A stretch of DNA of 64,000 bases from assembly GCF_001761365.1 (NCBI RefSeq), contig NZ_CP017477.1, forward strand, positions 22,501-86,500. Direction: 5' to 3'. The notes under the pieces are model-generated. The model saw only the letters and a list, made by a program, of their open reading frames with translations. It did no database searches and had not been told where the DNA came from. This stretch comes from Polaribacter vadi (GTDB lineage Bacteria > Bacteroidota > Bacteroidia > Flavobacteriales > Flavobacteriaceae). Made by a program: the position numbers and the translations under genes. Below, one piece after another: positions 34,830 through 44,052 of this stretch; position 1 is the first letter of the stretch; each line of letters starts with the position of its first letter.

Positions 34830-35690
34830 ATGAAAACAAAAGGGACTTTAAGTGAAGAGGATTTTAAAAATATTAGCAATACTAAAGAATTACTATCACT
34901 TATAGAAGAGAAAAATGTTTCTTTTTCCAAAGTAAAAAAAACACTTCTTTACGATAAAGAACTTCGTTTATTACAGATTGAACTAGTGAAACTACAAAAC
35001 TATGTATCTAGCCAAAATAAAAGAGTTGCTATTATTTTTGAAGGTAGAGATGCAGCAGGAAAAGGTGGTAATATTCGTAGGTTTATGGAACACTTAAACC
35101 CACGTTCTAGTAGATTAGTTGCTTTAAATAAACCAACAGAAGTAGAAAAAGGACAATGGTATTTTCAGAGATATATTAAAGAATTACCAAATCCTGGTGA
35201 AATTGTTTTTTTTGATAGAAGCTGGTATAATAGAGCTGTTGTAGAACCTGTTATGGGTTTTTGCTCCACCAAACAATATGAAGATTTTTTGGTGCAAGTG
35301 CCAGAATTTGAACATATGATGTATGAAGATGGCGTAATTATTATAAAATTTTGGTTGTCGATTACAAAAGAAGAACAAGCCAAACGTTTTGATGCTAGGA
35401 AAGAAAACCCATTAAAAAGATGGAAATTTAGTCCTGTAGATAAACAAGGGCAAATTCTTTGGGATAAGTACACGTATTATAAATCTGAAATGTTTACCAA
35501 AACACATACAACTTATAGTCCTTGGATGATTATAAAAACGAACGATAAAAAAGTGGCAAGATTAGAAGCTATAAGACACGTTTTATCTCGATTTAATTAT
35601 GAAGGAAAATCGGAAGCAAATACTATTTTAAGTCCAGATCCTAATGTTGTAATGCGTTATTATAGATCAAATATCAATCAAATAGATTAA
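34830..35690 (+). CDS. ppk2: Polyphosphate kinase 2 (copy 1)
   Basis: 286 residues. Walker A EGRDAAGKGG at 71-80, Walker B FFDRSWYNR with D129, and lid-region RKENPLKRWKFSPVD. PPK2 enzymes move phosphate between polyphosphate and nucleotides; direction (NDP or NMP) depends on subclass, and this single-domain size fits class I. It is followed five bases later by a second PPK2. Confidence 0.93.
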   Translation: MKTKGTLSEEDFKNISNTKELLSLIEEKNVSFSKVKKTLLYDKELRLLQIELVKLQNYVSSQNKRVAIIFEGRDAAGKGGNIRRFMEHLNPRSSRLVALNKPTEVEKGQWYFQRYIKELPNPGEIVFFDRSWYNRAVVEPVMGFCSTKQYEDFLVQVPEFEHMMYEDGVIIIKFWLSITKEEQAKRFDARKENPLKRWKFSPVDKQGQILWDKYTYYKSEMFTKTHTTYSPWMIIKTNDKKVARLEAIRHVLSRFNYEGKSEANTILSPDPNVVMRYYRSNINQID

Positions 35691-35695
35691 GCTTT

Positions 35696-36481
35696 ATGAG
35701 TAGAAAAATAAGTCCATCAGATTTAAAAAAGCTGAATTCTAAAAAAGGATTATTAGCATTATTATCAAAAGAACCTTTAAGTGTAGATAAGGCTTTAAGA
35801 TATGTTGATTATAAAAAAAGACTGATAAAGTTACAGATAGAATTAATAAGAATGCAAACTTGGGCTATTAAAAATAACGAACGAATTATTGTTGTTTTCC
35901 AAGGAAGAGATGCAGCTGGAAAAGGTGGTGCAATTAGAAGAATAACAGAACGTATTAATCCAAGACACATGCGTATTGTGGCTTTGCCAAAACCTACTGA
36001 AGATGAAAATTCTCAATGGTATTTTCAAAGATATGTAGAGCAATTTCCAAAAGCTGGTGAAATGGTTTTTTTTGATAGAAGTTGGTATAACAGAGCAGTT
36101 GTAGAACCTGTAAATGGATTTTGTACGCAAGAAGAATATGAAATTTTTATGAATCAAGTAAATGATTTCGAAAGAATGATTTTAGAATCGGGAATTCATT
36201 TAGTTAAAATTTATATGTCTATCTCCAAAAAAGAACAAGCAAAACGTTTTGCAGATATTAAAAGCGATCCATTAAAACAATGGAAAATGACAAAGTTAGA
36301 TGAGAAAGCGCAATATTTATGGGAGCAATACACAGAATATAAAAATGCGATGTTCGAAAAAACGAATACCACAATTTCACCATGGAAAATTATAAGAGCT
36401 AATAGAAAAACAGAAGCTCGTGTAAATGTGATAAATCATGTTTTAAAAAGTATTCCTTATGATAAAGATTTAGAAATTTAA
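35696..36481 (+). CDS. ppk2: Polyphosphate kinase 2 (copy 2)
   Basis: 261 residues; Walker A QGRDAAGKGG at 69-78, Walker B FFDRSWYNR. Aligns with copy 1 over its whole length with shared motifs such as WYFQRY and SPWKII. Shorter at the N-terminus. The pair may have different nucleotide preference or form a hetero-oligomer; not readable from sequence. Confidence 0.93.
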   Translation: MSRKISPSDLKKLNSKKGLLALLSKEPLSVDKALRYVDYKKRLIKLQIELIRMQTWAIKNNERIIVVFQGRDAAGKGGAIRRITERINPRHMRIVALPKPTEDENSQWYFQRYVEQFPKAGEMVFFDRSWYNRAVVEPVNGFCTQEEYEIFMNQVNDFERMILESGIHLVKIYMSISKKEQAKRFADIKSDPLKQWKMTKLDEKAQYLWEQYTEYKNAMFEKTNTTISPWKIIRANRKTEARVNVINHVLKSIPYDKDLEI

Positions 36482-36486
36482 TTTTT

Positions 36487-36504
36487 TAGGTTTTCTAAAA
36501 CCTA
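36487..36504 (+). terminator. Possible weak terminator after the ppk2 pair
   Basis: TAGGTTTT (36487-36494) and AAAACCTA (36497-36504) are complementary, with a two-base centre that must open, and are followed by CTTTT. Only ten bases before the next ATG. Confidence 0.4.
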
Positions 36505-36513
36505 CTTTTAATT

Positions 36514-39500
36514 ATGATAAAAAAATCCCCCATATTATGTGTGTTCCTGCTTTTGTTTGTTGCGCAGTTTTTAGTTGCTCAAGTTACACCAGTAGCGAAC
36601 AATGATGTAAAAACAACTTTAATAAATACGTCATTAACTGAAAATACACCTGGGCTTTTAATAAATGATACAGATGCAGATGGAGATTCGCTTACAATTA
36701 CCGAATTTTTAATTAACGGAACTACTTTTACAGCTGGCGAAAATGCAAGTTTCTCAGAAGGATCTATTGTAATTTCAGCAGATGGGAGTTTTAATTTCGA
36801 TCCAAATCTAGATTTTCTAGGAACTGTATCTGAAATAAACTATACAGTTTCAGATGGAACTTTTACAAGCAATGCAAATTTAAATATTACAGTTACACTA
36901 CCTCCAGAACCACCGGTTGCCAACAATGATGAAAAAATAACATTTATTAATACACCTTTAACTGAAAATGCACCTGGACTTTTAATAAATGATACAGATG
37001 CAAATGGAGATGTCCTTACAATTACCGAATTTTTAATTAACGGAACTACTTTTACTGCTGGTGAAAATGCAAGTTTCACAGAAGGATCTATCCTAATTTT
37101 AGCAGATGGGAGTTATAGTTTTACACCAAGTCCAAATTTTCTTGGAACTGTTTCTGATATAATTTACACAGTTACAGATGGAACTTTTACAAGCACTGCA
37201 AACTTAAATATTACTGTTAAGTTACCTCCAGAACCACCAGCTGCTAGAACCGATTATGATACTGTAGATATTAACACCACCTTAAATGTTCCTGCTCCAG
37301 GAGTATTTATAAATGATACAGATGCCAATGAGGAAGATGATTTAAATGTTACCCAATTTTCAGTAAATGGAATGAATTATACTGCAGGTACAACAGCAAT
37401 TTTAGCTGAAGGAACAATAACAATTGCAGCAGATGGAAGTTATATTTTTATTCCTACAACAGATTATACAGGAATTGTACCCACAATTAATTACACCATT
37501 TCTGATGGTACTTTTACAAGTTCTGCAAATCTTTTATTAACTGTAGAGTTTACAGAAGATTTACTAGAAATAAATAATTTGGGTAGTTGTAACCAAGGTT
37601 TTAAATCAAATGGAGAATATAAAATTGTATACAGTGTTCAGCTTACAAATAGAAATAATGCAAGAGATAGGCATGAAGCTGCTTTAATAAGAAACATCGA
37701 TTTAATTAATAATTTGCAAGACACATTTGGAGTTGGTTGTTTGGTGAATGTAGACCAAGTTAGCATAAGAAATGATGCTGTACAAAACATTGCTGAAAAC
37801 ACATTTTTTCCAAGAGAATTTACAGTAGATGCTTTTAATCCAGCATTTACAAATGGTAATTCAAGTTCTTTTTTTAATACTTCTGCAATTTCAGATTTAA
37901 TTTTATATCCAAGACAATCTATATTTATTAGCTTTTGTGTAACAATAAACGCATTTTGTGATGGTCGTTCAAATCCAACTCCTGCAGGTTCTGGTATCGA
38001 TTTTACAAATACAATGACTGCAAATACAGATAAAGGAAATAATGCCACAGATTCTATAACTTTAACAGATTTTCATACCACAGAAGCAGTTGTTTCTGCG
38101 GGTTTGTATGTGCCAGAATTTAACAATCAATCTTTAACACCTCCAGGAGTTGTAAATTCTGATGGAACTTTCGATTATATAAACACTGTAATTATTACCA
38201 ATGAAGGAGCTTCTGCAGCCCAAAACATTAATTTTAATATGGGTTTAGAAGATTTTTTAAGCAGAGTCTCTTTCAATGATATTATAATTACGCAAGTATC
38301 AGGACCAGCAGTTACTGTTAATCCAGATTTTAATGGAGATGATAATACAACTTTATTATTGCCCAACAATTCTCTTCCAGCTGGAGAAACCATCACTTTA
38401 GAAGTTTTTTATTTAATTGGGCCCATAGATAGTTCCAGTTATAGTTTTTTTGAACAAACAGGTTTATCTCAAACACAAGGAGATGCAGATGGTTTTGATG
38501 CAACTAGTGCAGCAAACAAAACTAGATATTCTTTTGTAACATGGTCAGATGGTTTAGGAGATCATTTAGATCGTTATTATTTTGCAGATTCAGCAACTGC
38601 AGCTATTTCATCAGCATTATATTGTAGTTGTACTGTTGCAGGAATGCGTTTTATATTTAGTGCTTCTTCACGTACAAATAAAATAATCTCTGCTGTAAAC
38701 GAAGCTCCTAATGGTATTTTAGAACATGAAGAAGTTACGTTTCAAATTACCATAGAAAACACAAGTGAGTCTGTACAATTAACACAATTACAGTTACAAG
38801 ATAATTTAAATAATACTTGTAATGGACAAGTACTTTCTGTAAGTACTCCAATAATTTCTAGTTCAACAGCTACTACAAATCCTACTTTAAATGCAGGTTA
38901 TAATGGTACATCAGATATAAATTTATTTGATGGCTCTTCTGGATTATTAAAAATAAATGAAACTATCACAGTAGAATTTACGGTTCTTTTCAATGAAACA
39001 TGTTTTAATACAAACACAGCTGTATTTTCTGCAAGAGATCCTTTAGGAAGAAATGTGCCATCATCAAACTCAACAAATGTAAATATTTCTACGGATACAG
39101 ATAATGATGGAATTACAAATGATATTGATATTGATGATGATAATGATACCATTCCAGATATTGCAGAATACAATGGTTTAAATCCTTTAGAAGATGATGA
39201 TGCAGATTTTATTCCTAATTATAGAGACACAGATTTTGGAGCAGATACAAATGCAGATGGAATTGTAGATATTTTTGATTTTGATCTAGATGGTGTTCCA
39301 AATCATTTTGATTTAGATAGTGATAATGATGGAATTCTAGACATTGTAGAAGCAGGAAATGCAACTGATGATACCAATAATAATGGTAGTACAAATAATG
39401 TTGTTGGTGTAAATGGTTTGGATAACACTAAGGAAAATGGAGATACTATTTTTACATCAATCAATTATATAATTCCAAATACAGATGCTAATGGAAATGC

Positions 39501-41247
39501 AAATTTTATAGATATTGATGCAGATGGAGATGGAATTGTAGATAATATAGAAGCGCAACCAACTGATAATTACATCACTTTAAATACTTCAGTTTCGTTA
39601 AGAGGAATCAATTCTGCATATCCAAATGGATTAAATCCTGTGGATACAGAAAATGATGGAATTCCAGATTATATAGACATCAATTCAGATAATGATATTA
39701 GAGATGATATTATTGAAGGTTGGGATGCAAATAGTGATGGAACTCCAGAAACGTTGCCACTAAATGCTGATGCAGATAATGATGGTTTAGATGATGCATT
39801 TGATGTAAATGATACTCAAATAAATCCCACAAATGGACAAACTCCATTAAGTTTTCCTAATTTTGATGATGAAGATACTCCAGAAAGAGATTGGAGAGAA
39901 ATAATTGCCATTTTTGTTTTAATTGATACTATTTCACAACCAGAAGGAACCGATTTTATGTTTACAATTCAATTGGTAACTAAGAATGATCATGCTATTT
40001 TAGTAGAAAGTGCATCACCAATCGATTTTACTTTTTCAACTTTAGATGGCACAACTTCAACCGATATTTATGATGTTGCAATTGCACCTTTCGATTATAT
40101 TAGTGTATCAAATACAACGTTTACAATTGCTCCATTTACAACTACAGCTCAATTTGTAATAACTTCTTTAGAAGATCCTATTTTTGAGTTTACTGAACTT
40201 TTTACGTTTAATGGAACCATAACTTCTGATAATACTTTAAATGAAAATATTACTGGAATTGGCTCAATTTTAGACAATGATGTTGCTCCATCAATTACCA
40301 TGAATAATTCTCGTGAATTAGAAGGCGTAGATTTGTTGCACAGAATTACCATTAGTAATCCTGCATCAACATCTATTACTGTAGAAATTGTTACCAGAGA
40401 TAGAACAGCCATAAGTCCAGAAGATTATAATCGTGTTTTTGAGAATTTTACAATTGATGGCACTACAGATCCAAACAATGCAAATACAGAAGTTTCGTTT
40501 ACAATTACTTCTCTTTTAGACAATTTAAATGAATTAGATGAAGAAGAAATAAGTGTTGTTGGAGTTGGGTTAACAAACAATCTTGGAAATCAAGATTTGG
40601 CAAAAACAGCCACAATTATAGACATTGATCCAAATCCGATTGTAGAAATAGACAATACTGAAGCAGAAGAAGGAAATGATTTAGAGTTTACAATCAGTCT
40701 TTTAAATGATAATGACGAATTGATGCAGAATTATATTCCTATCAATATAAATGCAGAAACGATAGATGATACAACAACTGCAAATCTAGATTACCAATCT
40801 TTATCTACACAAATTACAATTCCTGCTTTTACATCAGCCATAAAACAAGCTGTAAAAACGATTAATGATAAATTAAATGAAAAACTAGAAACATTATTTT
40901 TACAGTTAAACTTAGATTTTACAACAGTTTCAAACACGTCCTCACCTTTAGGAATTGGTGCAATTATCGATAATGATTATCCGAATTTATTCTCACCAAA
41001 TAATGACGGTGTAAGTGATGTTTTTAAATTGTCGGGGTTAGAAGAATATCCAAATTTTGTATTGATTATTTTTAATAGACAAGGAAATGAAGTCTATAAA
41101 TATAGCAATAATGGCAATTTAAATCCTGTTTGGTGGGATGGAACTTACAATGATAAACCAGCACCAACAGGCGTATATTTTTACACGTTAGATTTTAACG
41201 ATGGTGTAAAAAAACCAATCAAGAATTTTATACAATTAATTAGATAA
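36514..41247 (+). CDS. Giant T9SS surface protein with type B sorting domain
   Basis: 1577 residues, secreted (signal peptide ends FLVAQ). Three Ig/cadherin-like repeats of about 104 residues (26-129, 133-237, 241-344) with NDTDANGD, then a domain with DUF11-like strands (about 350-850), a thrombospondin type-3-like calcium region rich in DxDxDG (about 859-1112), Calx-beta-like segments (about 1139-1485), and a gliding-motility-associated CHU_C domain (about 1489-1577: FSPNNDGVSDVFKLSG). This is a type B T9SS cargo attached to the cell surface, likely an adhesin or motility protein; ligand unknown. It overlaps the PorP/SprF gene by one base. Confidence 0.88.
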   Translation: MIKKSPILCVFLLLFVAQFLVAQVTPVANNDVKTTLINTSLTENTPGLLINDTDADGDSLTITEFLINGTTFTAGENASFSEGSIVISADGSFNFDPNLDFLGTVSEINYTVSDGTFTSNANLNITVTLPPEPPVANNDEKITFINTPLTENAPGLLINDTDANGDVLTITEFLINGTTFTAGENASFTEGSILILADGSYSFTPSPNFLGTVSDIIYTVTDGTFTSTANLNITVKLPPEPPAARTDYDTVDINTTLNVPAPGVFINDTDANEEDDLNVTQFSVNGMNYTAGTTAILAEGTITIAADGSYIFIPTTDYTGIVPTINYTISDGTFTSSANLLLTVEFTEDLLEINNLGSCNQGFKSNGEYKIVYSVQLTNRNNARDRHEAALIRNIDLINNLQDTFGVGCLVNVDQVSIRNDAVQNIAENTFFPREFTVDAFNPAFTNGNSSSFFNTSAISDLILYPRQSIFISFCVTINAFCDGRSNPTPAGSGIDFTNTMTANTDKGNNATDSITLTDFHTTEAVVSAGLYVPEFNNQSLTPPGVVNSDGTFDYINTVIITNEGASAAQNINFNMGLEDFLSRVSFNDIIITQVSGPAVTVNPDFNGDDNTTLLLPNNSLPAGETITLEVFYLIGPIDSSSYSFFEQTGLSQTQGDADGFDATSAANKTRYSFVTWSDGLGDHLDRYYFADSATAAISSALYCSCTVAGMRFIFSASSRTNKIISAVNEAPNGILEHEEVTFQITIENTSESVQLTQLQLQDNLNNTCNGQVLSVSTPIISSSTATTNPTLNAGYNGTSDINLFDGSSGLLKINETITVEFTVLFNETCFNTNTAVFSARDPLGRNVPSSNSTNVNISTDTDNDGITNDIDIDDDNDTIPDIAEYNGLNPLEDDDADFIPNYRDTDFGADTNADGIVDIFDFDLDGVPNHFDLDSDNDGILDIVEAGNATDDTNNNGSTNNVVGVNGLDNTKENGDTIFTSINYIIPNTDANGNANFIDIDADGDGIVDNIEAQPTDNYITLNTSVSLRGINSAYPNGLNPVDTENDGIPDYIDINSDNDIRDDIIEGWDANSDGTPETLPLNADADNDGLDDAFDVNDTQINPTNGQTPLSFPNFDDEDTPERDWREIIAIFVLIDTISQPEGTDFMFTIQLVTKNDHAILVESASPIDFTFSTLDGTTSTDIYDVAIAPFDYISVSNTTFTIAPFTTTAQFVITSLEDPIFEFTELFTFNGTITSDNTLNENITGIGSILDNDVAPSITMNNSRELEGVDLLHRITISNPASTSITVEIVTRDRTAISPEDYNRVFENFTIDGTTDPNNANTEVSFTITSLLDNLNELDEEEISVVGVGLTNNLGNQDLAKTATIIDIDPNPIVEIDNTEAEEGNDLEFTISLLNDNDELMQNYIPININAETIDDTTTANLDYQSLSTQITIPAFTSAIKQAVKTINDKLNEKLETLFLQLNLDFTTVSNTSSPLGIGAIIDNDYPNLFSPNNDGVSDVFKLSGLEEYPNFVLIIFNRQGNEVYKYSNNGNLNPVWWDGTYNDKPAPTGVYFYTLDFNDGVKKPIKNFIQLIR

Positions 41248-42206
41248 TGAAAATGAACGCTAAAATTGTATCAAAAATGGGGAAGAGTAAAACATATTGT
41301 TTGTTTTTTATGTTGATGATTTTTTTATTAACCTTAAAAACAAACGCACAACAAGTGCCAAATTACACGCAATATTTGTACAATATGCAGATTATAAATC
41401 CAGCTTTTGTAGGATATAGAGCAGATTTGAGTATGTCAGTTTTATCTCGAAATCAATGGGTTGGTTTAGAAGGTGCACCAACTACAAGAACTTTTTCCAT
41501 TAATGGAAGAACCAGTAGAGGTTTAGGAATTGGAGCTACAGTTGTAAACGATAAAATTGGTTTAACAGAAACTACAAACGTAAATTTAGATGCTTCTTAT
41601 ACCTTAGTTATTTCTGATGCTAGCAGATTATCTTTAGGTTTAAAAGGAGGAATAACATTTTTCAACAACAATTTATTTGATGGAATTACACCAGATAATG
41701 AAAGTTATGCCTCTACAAGTGGCAATTTTCCGAATGTTGGTTTTGGAGCTTTGTATTACAATCGAGATTTTTACGTAGGTTTATCTGTACCTTATTTGTT
41801 AGAAACTCCTCAATTTTACATTCAAGATCGATTTAAAGCAGCAAGTTTGGCAACAAATCCAAATGTATTTTTATCTACAGGAGCCTTATTTGAGTTGTCA
41901 GAAAGTATCATGTTCAAACCATCAACCATGGTAAGATATACAACCAATCAACCAATTTCTATTGATGTAAACGCAAATTTTTTATACAATGAAGTTATAG
42001 AAGCAGGACTTTCTTATCGTCATCAAAGTTCTATAAGTGCTTTATTTACTTTGCTGATCAACGAAAAATATAGAATTGGTTATGCATATGATTATAAAAC
42101 AATTAGTATTCCTGGTAATTTAAATACGCACGAATTTATTTTACATATCGACTTAGATTTTGAAAGAAATTCAAGATGGTTAAGACACAACAAATGCTAT
42201 TTTTAA
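41247..42206 (+). CDS. PorP/SprF-family type IX secretion membrane protein
   Basis: 319 residues. Signal peptide (ends KTNAQ) then QVPNYTQYLYNMQIINPAFVGYR, the diagnostic PorP/SprF start, and a beta-barrel ending KCYF. SprF is required for secretion of the SprB adhesin in Flavobacterium; paralogues are usually paired with type B cargo. Its one-base overlap (TAATG) with the giant gene makes it the dedicated partner. Start ambiguous: MKMNAKIVSK or the later MGKSKTYC. Confidence 0.92.
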   Translation: MKMNAKIVSKMGKSKTYCLFFMLMIFLLTLKTNAQQVPNYTQYLYNMQIINPAFVGYRADLSMSVLSRNQWVGLEGAPTTRTFSINGRTSRGLGIGATVVNDKIGLTETTNVNLDASYTLVISDASRLSLGLKGGITFFNNNLFDGITPDNESYASTSGNFPNVGFGALYYNRDFYVGLSVPYLLETPQFYIQDRFKAASLATNPNVFLSTGALFELSESIMFKPSTMVRYTTNQPISIDVNANFLYNEVIEAGLSYRHQSSISALFTLLINEKYRIGYAYDYKTISIPGNLNTHEFILHIDLDFERNSRWLRHNKCYF

Positions 42207-42674
42207 TCACTTTTGAATGTTGAGACTAAAAAAGTTCTGATTTTTAGGGTTAATTAAAGTCAACATATAATTCTTCTAAAACTTAATTGATAAGATATTT
42301 ATTCAAGGCAAAAATCATATTTTTTATTTTGTGACTTTCATGTCAAAATTAGCCACGAATGCACGAATTTTACTACAAGAATCATTTGAAAATTTCACTA
42401 ATTTAAAAGTCTTCGTTTTTATTTATGAAATTATTCTTTGTCTATTTTTGAACAATCTTATTCGTGAAATAATGACTTAAGACTAAAGTATTATTCTCCT
42501 AAAAAGGTACTATTAATAATAACCTAGTTATTTTAAAGCTTCAAAGAAGCGAAATATTAATAATAAAGAAATAATCATAATTTTAAAGCTTCATAGAAGC
42601 GAAATATAATTATAGACAAAGATTTGCAATTAAAATGTTTCAAAAAAACCTCTATTTTCTTCGGATAAAAATAA
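42207..42674. other. 468-base intergenic region with degraded repeats
   Basis: No convincing gene. It contains GCCACGAATGCACGAATTTT (42352-42371) and TTCGTGAAAT (about 42465), remnants of a flavobacterial inverted repeat type that I recall, and two direct hairpin copies described separately. Confidence 0.55.
42526..42607. repeat. Two direct copies of a small hairpin unit
   Basis: TTTTAAAGCTTCnnnGAAGC followed by GAAATAT occurs at 42531-42557 and 42581-42607, 50 bases apart. Each copy folds as GCTTC-AAA/ATA-GAAGC (42538-42550, 42588-42600). The loop differs but the stem is the same. Confidence 0.75.
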
Positions 42675-43310
42675 TTAAGAAAGTAATTTCTTTACAGTAT
42701 CAAAAATAAAATAGATTTCTGCAGCTATTTGTTGATTCGTTTTTAAATAGGTTTCTTCTTGTTTTTCAGTTCCATCAGAAGCTTTTGGATCTGCAAAAGG
42801 CATATGAAAACGATGGCTTGCACTTGAAATAATTGGGCAATTTTTATCAGCATTACTACACGTTGTAATTGCCATAAAAGGTTCAATATTTATAGGATTG
42901 TCATATAATTTAGAAAACCCTAACACACTATTTTTTGTGGCTTCAAAAGAAATTAGATAGGTAGGATTTTGATGAGAAAAATTCTCCAACTGAAAATCGA
43001 AACCTACTTTCTGTAAGGTTATAACAGTATTTCTATGAAATGCAGTTACCTCAGTTCCTCCAGAAAAAGCATTGATATTTAAATTAAAATAATGGGCAGC
43101 AAAAAAGCTCCAGATTTGCCCTAATTGGCTCCTTCTTGAATTATGTGTGCAGATAAAATTAAGGTTTACAACTTCTTTTTTAGAATATTCAAAAGCAATA
43201 GCCTTTGCAATTTTTAACAATACTACTTTTCTATCCTCTAAAAGAACAATTTTTTTAGAGGAATTTAAAAAGAAATTTTTTGCAGAAACATTAGAAGTCC
43301 TCGAAATCAT
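42675..43310 (-). CDS. Low-molecular-weight phosphatase / arsenate reductase-like protein
   Basis: 211 residues. The phosphatase loop CTHNSRRSQ (CX5R, Cys about 54) matches LMW-PTPase and ArsC-type arsenate reductases. A second part has TTCSNADKNCPII and FADPKASDG, the DP motif that supplies the general acid. No ars genes are nearby and arsenate reduction is not demonstrated. The N-terminal 45 residues extend beyond the core. Confidence 0.75.
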   Translation of the reverse strand: MISRTSNVSAKNFFLNSSKKIVLLEDRKVVLLKIAKAIAFEYSKKEVVNLNFICTHNSRRSQLGQIWSFFAAHYFNLNINAFSGGTEVTAFHRNTVITLQKVGFDFQLENFSHQNPTYLISFEATKNSVLGFSKLYDNPINIEPFMAITTCSNADKNCPIISSASHRFHMPFADPKASDGTEKQEETYLKTNQQIAAEIYFIFDTVKKLLS

Positions 43311-43373
43311 TAATTATTTTTACCACAAAAATAAGACAATAAAGAGTTTATTTTATTTAAGAGAAAGTTAAGA

Positions 43374-43922
43374 ATGCGTTTAGAAATTGGAAATAAAGTA
43401 GCAGTTTTAGATGATGTTTTAAAAGGAATTGTAACAGCTGTAAATGGCAAGGAAATTTCTGTTGAAACTGAAGATGGTATGATTTTTAAATTCGACGCAT
43501 CAGAATTGGTGAAGATTGGCAAAGACCAACATCAACTATCTAAATATTCTGATATTAACAATCCGTTTTTACAAGAAAAAAAAGCATCACAAAAAACAAA
43601 GAAAAGTTTTTTTACAAAAACTAAAAATGAAGTAGTCTTAGAAGTTGATTTGCATATAAATCAATTAGTAAAATCTACCAGAGGTTTAGATAATTACGAT
43701 ATGTTAAACCTGCAATTAGAAACTGCAAAAAGAAAAATAGAGTTTGTAATTAGCAGACGAATTTCAAAAATTGTCTTTATTCATGGAGTAGGAGAGGGTG
43801 TTTTAAAATCTGAATTGAATAGTTTGTTAAATAAATATCCTGTAAGATACTATGATGCTTCCTATAAAAAATATGGTTTGGGTGCTACAGAAGTGTATGT
43901 TTTTCAGAATTCTGATGAGTAA
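43374..43922 (+). CDS. Smr/MutS2-like domain protein (DUF2027)
   Basis: 182 residues. An N-terminal small-barrel region (MRLEIGNKVAVLDDVLKGIVTAV, about 1-45) precedes the Smr domain: LEVDLHINQLVKS (about 93-105), FIHGVGEGVLKSELN with the HGxG motif, and GLGATEVYV at the end. Smr domains bind or nick nucleic acids; substrate here unknown. Confidence 0.87.
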   Translation: MRLEIGNKVAVLDDVLKGIVTAVNGKEISVETEDGMIFKFDASELVKIGKDQHQLSKYSDINNPFLQEKKASQKTKKSFFTKTKNEVVLEVDLHINQLVKSTRGLDNYDMLNLQLETAKRKIEFVISRRISKIVFIHGVGEGVLKSELNSLLNKYPVRYYDASYKKYGLGATEVYVFQNSDE

Positions 43923-43923
43923 G

Positions 43924-43960
43924 GTTGAAGTGTGAAGTGTGAAGTAGGAAGGTTGAAGTT
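43924..43960. repeat. Low-complexity GAAGT-rich tract
   Basis: Imperfect repeats of GTTGAAGT and GTGTGAA follow the smr stop directly, similar in style to the heptamer tract at 16558. Confidence 0.6.
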
Positions 43961-44040
43961 GGATTTACAACACAAATAAAAGGCAAAATTACTTATTAGA
44001 ATCCTTTAAATTCGTTACAAAAAGTTCTATCAATAAAACG

Positions 44041-44048
44041 TATTTTTG
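44041..44048 (+). promoter_or_regulatory. -7 promoter element of the cysteine desulfurase gene
   Basis: TATTTTTG matches TAnnTTTG and ends four bases before the ATG at 44053, implying a leaderless transcript, as for the rhomboid gene. Confidence 0.5.
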
Positions 44049-44052
44049 CACA

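Noticed and set aside
34830..36481. The two PPK2 genes as one gene split by a frameshift
   Set aside because: Each encodes a complete domain with its own P-loop and Walker B motif, so they are paralogues.
37638..38048. Minus-strand ORF of 136 residues inside the giant surface gene
   Set aside because: It lies wholly inside an intact coding sequence and shows no recognisable motif; such shadow frames are common in this repeat-rich gene.
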